From positions 6,634,001 to 6,698,000 of the forward strand of contig NZ_RAPR01000001.1 in the NCBI RefSeq assembly GCF_003610235.1: a DNA stretch of 64,000 bases. The letters run 5' to 3'. The position numbers and the translations under genes are program-made. This stretch comes from Catellatospora citrea. GTDB taxonomy: Bacteria > Actinomycetota > Actinomycetes > Mycobacteriales > Micromonosporaceae. A model generated the notes under the pieces. That model made no database searches, had not been told where the DNA came from, and saw only the letters and a program-made list of their open reading frames with translations. Positions 1-8,184 of this stretch are shown one piece after another. Positions within the stretch are counted from its first letter, which is position 1. The number at the start of each line of letters is the position of its first letter.

Positions 1-89
1 CGCACCAGCGAGGCGACGAGTTCGGCGGTGGCCATGCCGCCGGCGGCGGCCAGCAGCCCGCTCAGCGCGGGACGGATCAGACGTCGCAT
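1..89 (-). CDS. N-terminal fragment of a membrane protein (possible molybdopterin-dependent oxidoreductase)
   Basis: Only the first 29 codons are in the window. The ATG is preceded by a good GAGGAGG ribosome site about 6 nt upstream. The peptide starts with three basic residues and then a small-residue hydrophobic stretch, as in a first membrane helix. In other actinobacteria the sigK/rskA/fasciclin cluster is often followed by a membrane-anchored sulfite-oxidase-like molybdopterin oxidoreductase, and this start would fit, but the visible part holds no catalytic motif. The assignment rests on context. Confidence 0.55.
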   Translation of the reverse strand, partial: MRRLIRPALSGLLAAAGGMATAELVASLV

Positions 90-111
90 GGGAGTCCTCC
101 TCGGAGGATTG

Positions 112-174
112 GGGAAGGGCGCCTTCCGCACGGAAGGCGGGCGGAGCCGTTGCTGCGGCGAAGGCGCCCTTCCC
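112..174. repeat. 15-bp inverted repeat between fasciclin gene and downstream gene
   Basis: Positions 112-126 (GGGAAGGGCGCCTTC) and 160-174 are perfect reverse complements with a 33-nt loop. The arm itself contains the palindrome AAGGGCGCCTT. It sits between two co-directional minus-strand genes, so it may be a terminator or a processing hairpin. No T-tract follows. Confidence 0.6.
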
Positions 175-182
175 GCCGTCCG

Positions 183-827
183 TCAGGACGGAGGCATGAG
201 CACGCTGTCGACGAGGTAGACCACGCCGTTGCGAGTCTGGATGTTGCCGCAGACGATCATCGCGGTGTCGTTGACCTTGAAATCGGTGCCGCTGCCGGTG
301 ACCGTGATGTCCTGGCCTTCGAGCGTCTTGTGGGTGCCGGCGAGCGCGTCGGGCGCGGTCTTTCCGGATACCACGTGGTAGGTCAGGATCTTCTTGAGCA
401 TGTCCTTGTCGGCGAGCACCTTGTCCAGGTCGGCCTTCGGGATCTTCGCGAAGGCCTCGTTGGTCGGTGCGAAGACGGTGACGGCCTCGGCGCTGTTGAG
501 CGTGTCGGCCAGGTCACCGGCCTGAATGGCGGCGACCAGCGTGGACAGCTGCGGGTTGGCGGCTGCCGCGGTGGCCACCGGCTGCTGGGCCATCATCGCC
601 AGGCTGCCCGGGTTGGCCGGGTCGGTGGGGATGCCGGCGCAGGCCGGTCCGAACTCGCCGCCGGTGGTGCCGCCGGGCATCGACGGCAGGGCCGTCGGCA
701 CCGTGGTCGGCAGGGCGGTCGGCTGCGTGGCCGTCGTCATGGTCTCGCTCCCGCAGGCGCTGAGCGCCAGCGAGAGCGAGAACGCGGCGACGGCCGCGAG
801 CGCGGTGAGCTTCCTCTTCCCGTACAT
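183..827 (-). CDS. Fasciclin (FAS1) domain lipoprotein
   Basis: A 214-residue secreted lipoprotein. Residues 1-25 are a lipoprotein signal ending in the lipobox LSAC with Cys25. A Thr/Pro-rich linker runs to about residue 70, followed by one FAS1 fold with the H1 motif TVFAPTNEAF and the C-terminal H2-like YLVDSVLMP. FAS1 domains act in cell-surface adhesion; the architecture matches MPT70/MPT83-type proteins, which belong to the SigK regulon in Mycobacterium. It lies just downstream of rskA and sigK on the same strand, so it is a likely SigK target. An unrelated adhesive role cannot be excluded. Confidence 0.92.
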   Translation of the reverse strand: MYGKRKLTALAAVAAFSLSLALSACGSETMTTATQPTALPTTVPTALPSMPGGTTGGEFGPACAGIPTDPANPGSLAMMAQQPVATAAAANPQLSTLVAAIQAGDLADTLNSAEAVTVFAPTNEAFAKIPKADLDKVLADKDMLKKILTYHVVSGKTAPDALAGTHKTLEGQDITVTGSGTDFKVNDTAMIVCGNIQTRNGVVYLVDSVLMPPS

Positions 828-926
828 GACGGTGGTTCCTTTCCTCCGGTGAAAACCTCCACCGGTGATTCGACACTGAACCCGTCATGGTTTGGAGCGA
901 TTAGCGCGATTTTTGTCGGTTTTTTT

Positions 927-1664
927 CTATTTCATGGGTATCTCGGCAATGATGGGCAGTGTCGGGCTGGCCGAACCACCGGCCGGCTCCACGGTCAGGC
1001 CCATCGCGTCGGCGGCGTTGACCCCGCTGACCAGGTGCGTGGCGGTGCCCTGCCCGGCGGCGAGCACCCCGGCCGAGTGCGGCGTCGTGCCCTCCATCAG
1101 CCAGAACTGGTACGCCTTCTGCGCCCCCGGCGAGTGCGTGGCCAGTAGGATCACCGCGGCGTCCTGGCTGGGCGAGGCCACCACGGTGACCTTGCCGCCA
1201 CCGGCCACGTCGGAGGTGCGCACCGTCGCGTCCTGCGCGGTCAGCACCGCCTGCGTACGCGCCAGCTCCTGCTGCGCGGCCTGCGCCGTGGCCCGCTCGT
1301 CGCGCAGCCGCTGCTCCTGCACCGTCCAGGTCGCCCCGCCGACCAGCGCCGCGACCAGCAGGCATGCCGCCGTGGTCAGCGCCGCCGGATGCCGCCACCA
1401 GCGCGTGGGCTCGCGCCGTACGCGCACCGGCCGGGCCGGCGGGATCTGCCGGGTGCGCCGCACCGCGGCCAGCACGTTGTCCCGCAGCGCCGGCGGCGGC
1501 ACCGACCAGGCGTCGTCGGCCAGCCGCGCCACGGTCTCGTTCAGCTCGGCCACCTCGGCCGCGCACGTCTCGCACCCGCGCAGGTGCTGGATGAACGTCT
1601 CGCGCTCGGACTCGTCCAGCGCGTGCAGCACGTACGGACCCGCCAGAGAGTGAATCTCGCTCAT
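927..1664 (-). CDS. rskA: Anti-sigma-K factor RskA
   Basis: A 245-residue single-pass membrane anti-sigma factor. The N-terminal cytoplasmic part carries a zinc-type anti-sigma motif, His27-x3-Cys31-x2-Cys34. A hydrophobic segment lies at about residues 90-112. The rest is the extracytoplasmic RskA domain with YQFWLMEG near residue 180. The start overlaps the sigK stop by 4 nt (ATGA), so the two are translationally coupled. The family binds SigK at the membrane and releases it after regulated proteolysis. The longer upstream reading in this frame was rejected because it runs antisense-like through sigK in a different frame. Confidence 0.93.
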   Translation of the reverse strand: MSEIHSLAGPYVLHALDESERETFIQHLRGCETCAAEVAELNETVARLADDAWSVPPPALRDNVLAAVRRTRQIPPARPVRVRREPTRWWRHPAALTTAACLLVAALVGGATWTVQEQRLRDERATAQAAQQELARTQAVLTAQDATVRTSDVAGGGKVTVVASPSQDAAVILLATHSPGAQKAYQFWLMEGTTPHSAGVLAAGQGTATHLVSGVNAADAMGLTVEPAGGSASPTLPIIAEIPMK

Positions 1665-2278
1665 GCCGACACCTCCACGCCGAGGCAGTCGCGCAGCCGG
1701 ATCAGGCCGTCGCGCATGCGGGTCTTCACGGTGGGCAGCCCGGCGCCCAGCAACTGGGCGACCTGCTGGTAGGTGTAACCGCCGTAGTAGGCCAGGGTGA
1801 TCGCCTCGCGCTGCAGGTCGGTGAGGGTCTTGATGCACCGGCGCACCTGCTGGCGCTGCAGCCGCGCGGTGGCCTGCTCGACCACCTCGTCGGCGGGCGT
1901 CTGCGTCGCCTCGGGCGCCATCCGCTGCACCCGGTCCAGCGCGGCCTGCTCGGAGCGCACCCGGTCCACGGCGCGGCGGTGGGTGATGGTGAAGACCCAC
2001 GCGGTCGCCGAGCCGCGCGCCGGATCGAAGCGGCTGGCCGTGCGCCACACCTCCACCAGCGCCTCCTGCGCGACCTCCTCGGCCTGCGCCGGGTCGCGCA
2101 CGACGCGCCGGGCCAGCCCGTAGACGCGCGGCGCGACCAACTCGTAGAGCCTGGTGAAGGCCGCCTCGTCGCCGCGGGCCACGGCCCGCAGCAGGGTCTC
2201 GGCGTCGGCGGGCGGCGCCACGTCGGGCACGCTCGACAGCCGATCGGGCCGTTGGTACGGCTGTTCGTCACCGTTCAC
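1661..2278 (-). CDS. sigK: ECF RNA polymerase sigma factor SigK
   Basis: Sigma-70 region 2 spans about residues 45-110, including FDPARGSATAWVFTITHRRA, and region 4 about residues 140-195, including AYYGGYTYQQVAQLLG. Both closely resemble mycobacterial SigK. The GTG at 2278 (205 residues) is preferred because GGGAAGGG lies 8 nt upstream. An in-frame GTG at 2317 has no ribosome site and would leave only a very short leader after the promoter at 2334-2360. The gene is coupled to rskA, and the pair should control the downstream fasciclin gene and itself. Confidence 0.92.
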   Translation of the reverse strand: MNGDEQPYQRPDRLSSVPDVAPPADAETLLRAVARGDEAAFTRLYELVAPRVYGLARRVVRDPAQAEEVAQEALVEVWRTASRFDPARGSATAWVFTITHRRAVDRVRSEQAALDRVQRMAPEATQTPADEVVEQATARLQRQQVRRCIKTLTDLQREAITLAYYGGYTYQQVAQLLGAGLPTVKTRMRDGLIRLRDCLGVEVSA

Positions 2279-2333
2279 AGTTGCGCCCTTCCCGGCATGG
2301 ATCTGTTCACCCGTCACTTGCGTATCAACGCTT

Positions 2334-2360
2334 ATTCGGCGCCGAACCCGCCGCGGATGG
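2334..2360 (-). promoter_or_regulatory. SigK-type promoter of sigK
   Basis: On the minus strand CCATCC (2360-2355) and CCGAAT (2339-2334) are separated by 15 nt. This matches the mycobacterial SigK consensus CCATCC-N16-17-CCGAAT except for a slightly shorter spacer. It lies about 56 nt upstream of the preferred sigK start and implies autoregulation. Confidence 0.7.
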
Positions 2361-2517
2361 GTCCGGTCTCATCCACCACCCACTGCGATCATCGCCCGCT
2401 TCGTGCCGCCACCGCGACACCGCAGAAGATGCCGAGCATAGGAAGGCCGATGTCGATCGGGTGATCCGCCTCTCAGGGGAACGCGCCTGACCAGGTCAAC
2501 TGCGTATGGTCAGGAAA

Positions 2518-2535
2518 CGGAACCGTACCGTTCCG
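2518..2535. promoter_or_regulatory. Probable operator of the TetR/MFS pair
   Basis: CGGAAC-CGTACC-GTTCCG is a perfect 6+6 bp inverted repeat with a 6-bp centre, ending 26 bp before the TetR start. Size and placement fit a TetR dimer site that would give autoregulation and control of the co-directional exporter gene. Confidence 0.6.
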
Positions 2536-2561
2536 CATCTCCCTTCCCCCCGGAGCCTGTC

Positions 2562-3122
2562 ATGAGCCGTGCCCGCGTGCCCGCCGGAGCGCCCCTGTGC
2601 GCCGCCGTGCGCGAGCTGCTGTGCGAGGTCGGCTACGACAAGATGACCATGGACGCGATCGCGTCGCGCGCGCACATGAGCAAGGCGACGCTGTACCGGC
2701 ACTGGCCCGGCAAGCCCGACCTCGTCGCGCAGGTGCTGCGCCAGCAGCAGGCCGACGACGTCGCCCCCGCCGACACCGGCAGCCTGCGCGGGGACCTGAT
2801 CGAGCTGCTGTCCGCCGCGGCCCGCTGCGTCGTCGAGGAGGGGCCGCTGATCCACGCGCTGTCCTTCGCGATGCAGACCGACCCCGAACTCGCCGGCATC
2901 GTTCGCGGCCAGGTGTATCCCGAGATCCACCGGCACACCGAGGCGCTGCTGGAGCGCGCGGTGCAGCGCGGCGAGATCAAGCCGCAGCCCTTCGACAGCC
3001 TCTTCCCCGACCTCGTCACGGCGCTGCTGATGGCGAGGCACCTCGGACACGGCCGGCCGCTCGACGACGAGTACCTGGCCCGGGTCTGCGACGAGGTCCT
3101 GCTCCCCGTCCTGGCCCGCTGA
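2562..3122 (+). CDS. TetR/AcrR family transcriptional regulator
   Basis: A 186-residue regulator with a TetR N-terminal helix-turn-helix at about residues 12-58, recognition part HMSKATLYRHWPGKPDL. The C-terminal half is the alpha-helical ligand domain and resembles the TetR_C_11 type. The ATG is preceded by CGGAG. It lies 25 bp upstream of a DHA2 exporter on the same strand, so it most likely represses itself and the exporter through the palindrome at 2518-2535. The ligand is unknown. Confidence 0.93.
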   Translation: MSRARVPAGAPLCAAVRELLCEVGYDKMTMDAIASRAHMSKATLYRHWPGKPDLVAQVLRQQQADDVAPADTGSLRGDLIELLSAAARCVVEEGPLIHALSFAMQTDPELAGIVRGQVYPEIHRHTEALLERAVQRGEIKPQPFDSLFPDLVTALLMARHLGHGRPLDDEYLARVCDEVLLPVLAR

Positions 3123-3147
3123 AAAACCCCCACCGAAAGGCACGACG

Positions 3148-4659
3148 ATGACCACCACGGTCTCCCGACCCGAGGCTGCGGAGCCTTCCGCCGCCGCCCC
3201 GAACCCCCGGCGCTGGCTCGCCCTGACGATCATCGCCATCGCGCAGCTGATGGTGGTCCTCGACGCGACCATCGTGAACATCGCCCTGCCCAAAATGCAG
3301 GTGGACCTGGGCATCTCCGACGCCGAGCGGCAGTGGGTGCTCACCGCGTACACGCTGACGTTCGGTGGCCTGCTGCTGCTCGGCGGCCGTATCGCCGACT
3401 ACTGGGGCCGCAAGCGCACCTTCATCGCCGGCGCGATCGGCTTCGCGGCGGCGTCCGCGCTGGGCGGCCTGGCCTGGGACGGCCTGAGCCTGTTCGCCGC
3501 GCGCGGCCTGCAGGGCGCGTTCGGCGCGCTGCTCGCCCCGGCCGGCCTGGCCCTGCTGACGGTGCTGTTCACCGACGCCAAGGAGCGCGCCAAGGCGTTC
3601 GCCGTGTACGGCGCCATCGCCGGCGGCGGCGCGGCGCTCGGCCTGCTGCTGGGCGGCGTGCTCACCGAGTACGCCGACTGGCGCTGGTGCCTGCTGGTCA
3701 ACATCCCGATCGCGATCATCGCCATCGCGGCGGCGATCCCGTTCGTGCCGGAGAGCAAGGCCGAGGGCAACACCCGCTACGACATCCCCGGCGCGATCGC
3801 GGTCACCCTGGGCCTGGTCGCCCTGGTGTACGGCCTGACCAAGGCCGCCGAGCCGGAGCACGGCTGGGACTCCCCGGAGGCGCTGGCCTACATGGGCGGC
3901 GGCCTGGCGCTGCTGGTCGTGTTCGTGGTCATCCAGAAGTTCTCGAAGAACCCGCTGCTGCCGCTGCGCATCCTGCTCGACCGCAACCGCGGCGGCGCGT
4001 ACCTGTCCAGCACCCTGACCGGTGCCGGCCTGATGGGCGCGTTCTTCTTCCTGACCTTCTACTTCCAGGGCGTGCTCGGCTACACCCCGATCGAGGCCGG
4101 TCTGGCCTCGCTGCCGATCTCGGCGGGCGTGTTCATCTCCGCCGGCATCGCCAGCCAGCTGCTGCCGAAGCTGGGCGCGAAGCCGCTGATGATCGCCGGT
4201 GCGGTGCTGGCCGCGGGCTCGATGCTGTTCCTCACCCAGATCGGCGTGACCACCTCGTACGCCAGCCACGTGCTGCCCGGCGCGCTCGTGCTCGGCCTCG
4301 GCCTGGGCTTCACGTTCGTGCCGCTGTCCAGCCTCGCGCTGGTCGGCGTGCCGCAGCACGACGCCGGTGCGGCCAGTGCCACGTTGAACGCCACCCAGCA
4401 GGTGGGCGGTTCGCTGGGCGCGGCGCTGCTGAGCACGTTCGCGCTGAACGCGACCACGGACTACGCGACCGAGCACCTCAAGCCGGGCATGGACCCGCAG
4501 ACGGCGGGCTTCGTGCAGGCCGAGGCGGCGGTGCACGGGTTCGCGACGGCGTTCGCGTGGGGCGGCGGGCTGCTGGTCGTGTCCGCGATCGTGATCACGG
4601 TCCTGATCAAGGTCCGCAAGTCGGACCTGCCGACGGAGGGCGCGGTCCACGTCGGCTGA
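3148..4659 (+). CDS. MFS transporter, DHA2 (EmrB/QacA) family drug exporter
   Basis: A 503-residue protein with about 14 predicted membrane segments, the usual DHA2 number. Family motifs visible are motif D1-like LDATIVNIALPKMQ near residue 38, WVLTAYTLTFGG, and motif A GGRIADYWGRKRTF at about residues 84-97. It should export hydrophobic or cationic compounds using the proton gradient. AAAGG lies 9 nt before the ATG. The TetR gene immediately upstream is the likely regulator, and a strong terminator follows. Confidence 0.94.
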   Translation: MTTTVSRPEAAEPSAAAPNPRRWLALTIIAIAQLMVVLDATIVNIALPKMQVDLGISDAERQWVLTAYTLTFGGLLLLGGRIADYWGRKRTFIAGAIGFAAASALGGLAWDGLSLFAARGLQGAFGALLAPAGLALLTVLFTDAKERAKAFAVYGAIAGGGAALGLLLGGVLTEYADWRWCLLVNIPIAIIAIAAAIPFVPESKAEGNTRYDIPGAIAVTLGLVALVYGLTKAAEPEHGWDSPEALAYMGGGLALLVVFVVIQKFSKNPLLPLRILLDRNRGGAYLSSTLTGAGLMGAFFFLTFYFQGVLGYTPIEAGLASLPISAGVFISAGIASQLLPKLGAKPLMIAGAVLAAGSMLFLTQIGVTTSYASHVLPGALVLGLGLGFTFVPLSSLALVGVPQHDAGAASATLNATQQVGGSLGAALLSTFALNATTDYATEHLKPGMDPQTAGFVQAEAAVHGFATAFAWGGGLLVVSAIVITVLIKVRKSDLPTEGAVHVG

Positions 4660-4683
4660 TGCCGCCGGTCCGCTTTGCATGAA

Positions 4684-4738
4684 CGTTGGCCTGTCCGGAT
4701 GAGTTCGATCGCCGAATCCTCATCCGGATAGGCCGACG
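4684..4738. terminator. Bidirectional terminator between converging genes
   Basis: A 20-bp arm (4684-4703) pairs with 4719-4738 with only G-T wobbles, and the loop itself can close TTCG with CGAA. It lies between the MFS gene (plus) and the M23 gene (minus), with a T-containing tail on the plus side. Confidence 0.85.
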
Positions 4739-4766
4739 TCTTTGTCTGGGGCCGCGCGCGGGGCGG

Positions 4767-5453
4767 TCAGGCGCCCTTGGGCGGCTTGGTGGAGCAGCCG
4801 TTCTTCTGTTCCCAGGCGGTGATCTCGGGGACGGGGGACTTGGCGGCGCCCTTGCGCCACGCGTCGAGGTAGCGCCAGGGCCAGATCACGCCGCGGCGGA
4901 TCCACCAGTCGCCCGTGCGCGTGCACACCGGGGACATGCCGAAGTGCAGGTGGCAGGCGCTGGCCAGGCCGGTGCGGCCGACCTTGCCCAGGTGCTGCCC
5001 GGCGGTGACCCGTACCCCGGCGCGGATCTTCGCGTCGATCGCGGAGAAGTGCGAACCGTAGTAGCGCACGCCGTCGTCGCCGAGCAGGGACACCGACTTG
5101 CCGCCGCGGGTCGCGCCGTCGTCGTTCTTCGGGTCGTAGAGGTCCACCGGCGAGATCTCCAGCACGACGCCGTCGATGGCCGCGACGACGGTCGCGCCGC
5201 ACGGCGCCATGATGTCGGTGGCCTGGTAGTCGTGGTGGGTGCGCCCGTACGAGGTCTTGCCCAGCACCGGGAACACGTGGTGGACCGCGGGCGGCGACGT
5301 GGCTGGTGAGGGTGAGGGCGTGGCGTCCGGTGTCGCGCTCGCGGCGGGCGTGGCCGCCGCGGCCGGCGTGAACACGGGCCTTTCCGCGGGCCCGCCGCAC
5401 GCGGCGAGCGCCAGGACGGTCACGATGCCGAGCGGTACAAGGTGGGAACGCAC
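4767..5453 (-). CDS. M23 family (LytM) metallopeptidase lipoprotein
   Basis: A 228-residue exported protein. The signal peptide ends in LALAAC with Cys19 as the lipobox cysteine, followed by an Ala/Thr/Pro-rich linker to about residue 58. The LytM domain carries HHDYQATD (zinc His and Asp), SLLGDDGVRYYGSHFS and the catalytic CHLHFG. Family members hydrolyse peptide cross-links in peptidoglycan. Both zinc-ligand motifs are present, so activity is likely. No adjacent cell-wall gene suggests a partner. Confidence 0.9.
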   Translation of the reverse strand: MRSHLVPLGIVTVLALAACGGPAERPVFTPAAAATPAASATPDATPSPSPATSPPAVHHVFPVLGKTSYGRTHHDYQATDIMAPCGATVVAAIDGVVLEISPVDLYDPKNDDGATRGGKSVSLLGDDGVRYYGSHFSAIDAKIRAGVRVTAGQHLGKVGRTGLASACHLHFGMSPVCTRTGDWWIRRGVIWPWRYLDAWRKGAAKSPVPEITAWEQKNGCSTKPPKGA

Positions 5454-5669
5454 CGCCCGACCCTACCCCCGCGACTCGGGCCGGGCAGACCGCCGGAATC
5501 CGACAGTGGCCGCCGTGACGTCGCCGGCGCGGCGTCGGGTACACAGGATGTCCACGTCCTTCAGGGGACGGCACCCGCCGCTGCGAGGGAAGCCCGCCGG
5601 GCCTGTCACGTGTCCGTCCGGCCGCACCGGGGCAGCCGCGAGTCGGGCACACAGGCTGGAGGGATCCGG

Positions 5670-6710
5670 GTGAGGTACGAGCCGTCCGAAGCCGCACGGG
5701 AACGCTTCGCCCGCCAGCGCGAACGCCTGCGCGCCGAGCTGCTCGGCAGCGGCCTGCCGGTGTTCGCGCTGGCGGGCCCGGCGCTGCCCGGTGCGGAACG
5801 GTTCGCGGGCCTGGGGCAGACCGACGGCCGGACCACCAGCGTCCGCGTCGTGCACGGCGAGGGTGTGCAGTCGCCCTGGGCCGCCGTGGAGACCGCCCGC
5901 CGGTCCGGCACGTCGTTCGATTCCGGTCCGCTGCGCGGGGAGGTCGAGGAAGGCATGCGCGGGCATGGTCACCGGTTCGCCGACGTCGAGTGGACCGAGG
6001 GGGACACCACGGTCCTCGTCGACGGCGTGCCCGTGGCCGGGCGGATCGTACGGGCCGGCGACCGCTGGTGGGCGGCTCGCTGCGGTCACCAGGACGTCGA
6101 GATCACGGTGGTGGCCCGCGACTGGCGTCCCGAGGTGCTCAGCGTGGGCGCGGTGACCGACCTGGCGGCGGTGCTGTCGCGCCTGCCCGCCGGCCCGCCC
6201 GATGCCGGTACGGCGCCTGACGACCGGGAGGTCGCGCAGGCGCCGGCCGGCGAGCCGCATCGTGTCCTGGCGGACGTCTGTCTGCGGCTGGGCCGGGAGC
6301 GTGCGGCGTTGCGGGCCGACGGCGGTCCGGGGCCGCAACTGCCCGGGTACTGGCGCACCCTGTGGCGGGCGGCTGTGCGGCGGCAGATGGAGCTGGCCGA
6401 TCAGCCGGAGCCCGTGGCCGACCGGACGGTCAGCAGCATGCTGGCGCAGCTGTCGACGTTGCAGGACCGGGCCGAGTGGTTCCGTGACGACGCCCGCCTG
6501 CGGGAGCGAGCGGTCGCCGAGACGCTGCTGTTCGCCACGTCGCTCAGCGAGGTCGTGTCCAGCGCCGGGGCGCAGCGCGCATGGCAACGCCGCGAGGAGA
6601 GCGTCCGTCGCCCTGACCTGCCGGTCCAGGTCCGCGCGGCGGTGGACGAGGAATGGTGCGACGCCTGGTCCGCGTGGGCGAACGGCCACGCCGCGGACCC
6701 CGCCCGCTGA
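5670..6710 (+). CDS. Hypothetical protein of unknown function
   Basis: A 346-residue soluble protein with no signal or membrane segment and no recognised family. The GTG at 5670 has GGAGGG 6-7 nt upstream; the reading frame stays open further upstream but lacks a ribosome site there. The N-terminal half is rich in charged residues with alternating strands and Trp (for example RWWAARCGHQDVEITVVARDW). The C-terminal third, from about residue 220, looks all-helical. It stands alone between a divergent M23 gene and a convergent RDD operon. Confidence 0.8.
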   Translation: MRYEPSEAARERFARQRERLRAELLGSGLPVFALAGPALPGAERFAGLGQTDGRTTSVRVVHGEGVQSPWAAVETARRSGTSFDSGPLRGEVEEGMRGHGHRFADVEWTEGDTTVLVDGVPVAGRIVRAGDRWWAARCGHQDVEITVVARDWRPEVLSVGAVTDLAAVLSRLPAGPPDAGTAPDDREVAQAPAGEPHRVLADVCLRLGRERAALRADGGPGPQLPGYWRTLWRAAVRRQMELADQPEPVADRTVSSMLAQLSTLQDRAEWFRDDARLRERAVAETLLFATSLSEVVSSAGAQRAWQRREESVRRPDLPVQVRAAVDEEWCDAWSAWANGHAADPAR

Positions 6711-6767
6711 CCGCAGGTCATCCGGCAGGCGAGGTTGAGAATCCACCCACCGCGAGAAACAGAACTG

Positions 6768-6792
6768 CGGCTCGTCTCGCTGATGCGAGCCG
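6768..6792. terminator. Possible terminator hairpin between converging genes
   Basis: CGGCTCG (6768-6774) pairs perfectly with CGAGCCG (6786-6792) across an 11-nt loop, in the 97-bp gap between the plus-strand hypothetical gene and the minus-strand RDD gene. Confidence 0.4.
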
Positions 6793-6807
6793 ACGGCGCC
6801 CTTCCCT

Positions 6808-7254
6808 TCAAGGGCCGCGTTCGGCGTAGCGGACGACGGTGCCGAAGACGCGGTCGTGCCAGGCGCGGCGCCTGTCGTCGGTGAGCACGCCGACCATGCC
6901 GACCAGCCACAGCACGGGGATGGCCAGGCCGATGAGGGCGCGCAGCAGGGCGCGGCAGAAGCCGACGTGGCGGCCGTCGGTGCGGCGTACGACCGTGCCG
7001 AACAGCAGCGCGCCCAGGGTCTGGCCGGTCATCCACCAGCAGCCGGTGAAGTAGACGACGGGCAGCACCGCGGCGACCACGGCCGACGCGGCCTTGAGCC
7101 AGCCCGGTGGTTCGCCGGCCAGTGCGGACCAGACGGCCGGCACGCCGGAGACGGCGAAGGACGACGCGACCGCCAGCAGGCCGGCGTCGATGGCCAGCCC
7201 CGCGATCCGGGAAACCATGCCTGCATACGGTGGATGTTGGCCAGCCGCGGTCAC
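6808..7254 (-). CDS. RDD family membrane protein
   Basis: A 148-residue protein with three to four membrane segments and the family's signatures: RIAGLAIDAGLL near residue 16 (Arg and Asp-containing first helix), WWMTGQTLGALLFGTVVRR near residue 73, and RRAWHDRVFGTVVRY at the end. RDD proteins are small integral membrane proteins; some have been linked to ion transport, but the role here is unknown. Its start overlaps the upstream gene stop by 4 nt, so both form one operon. Confidence 0.88.
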   Translation of the reverse strand: MTAAGQHPPYAGMVSRIAGLAIDAGLLAVASSFAVSGVPAVWSALAGEPPGWLKAASAVVAAVLPVVYFTGCWWMTGQTLGALLFGTVVRRTDGRHVGFCRALLRALIGLAIPVLWLVGMVGVLTDDRRRAWHDRVFGTVVRYAERGP

Positions 7255-7982
7255 CGATCACCGTTCGCGCTGTGGCGGTGGAAGACCCGGCGGAACGAGG
7301 ACTCGATCCGGTCGTCGGCGGTCGCGGAGGTCTCGCGCAGCTCGTCGGTGGCGTTGGCGAGCACGCCGCGGCTCTGCTCGGTGATCAGTTCCTGCAGCCG
7401 CGGGTCGCGGGTCATGTCGTCGATCACGACGGGGATGACCTTGCGTCTGATCTCGGGGATGGCGCCCTCGACCAGCCGCGGCACCACACTGTTGATCAGG
7501 TACGGCATCAGGTTGTCCACCATGCGCGGCACGATCGACTTCTCGACCCAGGTCAGGCTCTCGTCGACGGTGTCGCGCAGCGCGACGGCCGCGGCGGCGC
7601 GGCTGGACACGAGGGTGTCGCGTCCGCGCAGCCCGGCTGCGGTCACGACGTCGCGGGCGGTGTCGATCGGCGACGCCGAGGGCAGCGCGGCCCGGGTCGC
7701 CCCGGCCAGCCGCCGGGCCCGGTCGCGGGTGGCCTCGCCGACCCGGGTCCCGGTGCGCACGGCGAGGTCGAAGCTCTGCTGGGTGAGGCCGACGGCGATG
7801 GCGACCGGGGAGCGGGCACTGGCGGGGGAGGGCTCGACGCCGCTGGTGAGCAGGTCCTCGATGCGGGCCTGCTCGGCCGGGTCGGCCGGGCCGGTGAGTC
7901 TGCGGAGTCGTTCGGCGACGAGCATCGCGGCGCCGAGGGCGAGTTCGGGCACGCCATGCCGCGCCCTCGCGGGATCGGTCAT
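7251..7982 (-). CDS. Conserved hypothetical protein in an RDD operon
   Basis: A 243-residue alpha-helical protein without signal peptide. The central part (about residues 120-200) contains repeated amphipathic segments such as VEKSIVPRMVDNLMPYLINS and IPEIRRKVIPVVIDDM, which suggests membrane-surface association. The pattern resembles conserved actinobacterial proteins found next to RDD genes. No enzymatic motif is seen. It is translationally coupled to the RDD gene. Confidence 0.8.
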   Translation of the reverse strand: MTDPARARHGVPELALGAAMLVAERLRRLTGPADPAEQARIEDLLTSGVEPSPASARSPVAIAVGLTQQSFDLAVRTGTRVGEATRDRARRLAGATRAALPSASPIDTARDVVTAAGLRGRDTLVSSRAAAAVALRDTVDESLTWVEKSIVPRMVDNLMPYLINSVVPRLVEGAIPEIRRKVIPVVIDDMTRDPRLQELITEQSRGVLANATDELRETSATADDRIESSFRRVFHRHSANGDR

Positions 7983-8184
7983 AACATGAATTTACGCCAG
8001 ACAACCACATAGCGGGGTGAATGCCCAACTAATACCCGTCGGTAACGGCTGTTCGCATCCGCCGGGCCGGCGAACGTGCGGATGGGCGACAAACGCCCGG
8101 ACGGGGCGGCCCGTTTCCGGGCGCGCACCGGTTTACAGCGGTGGAGCGGGCCACGTCGGCCCGCCGCAACGCTGGAGGCGGCAC

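Noticed and set aside
2488..2498. TGACCAGGTCA palindrome upstream of the TetR/MFS pair
   Set aside because: It is short and the larger CGGAAC..GTTCCG repeat nearer to the gene is a better operator; kept only as a weak possibility.
3016..4680. Long reading frames antisense to the MFS, beta-helix, nuclease and permease genes
   Set aside because: They mirror GC-rich coding genes, have repetitive low-complexity Arg/Gly/Asp composition and no family motifs.
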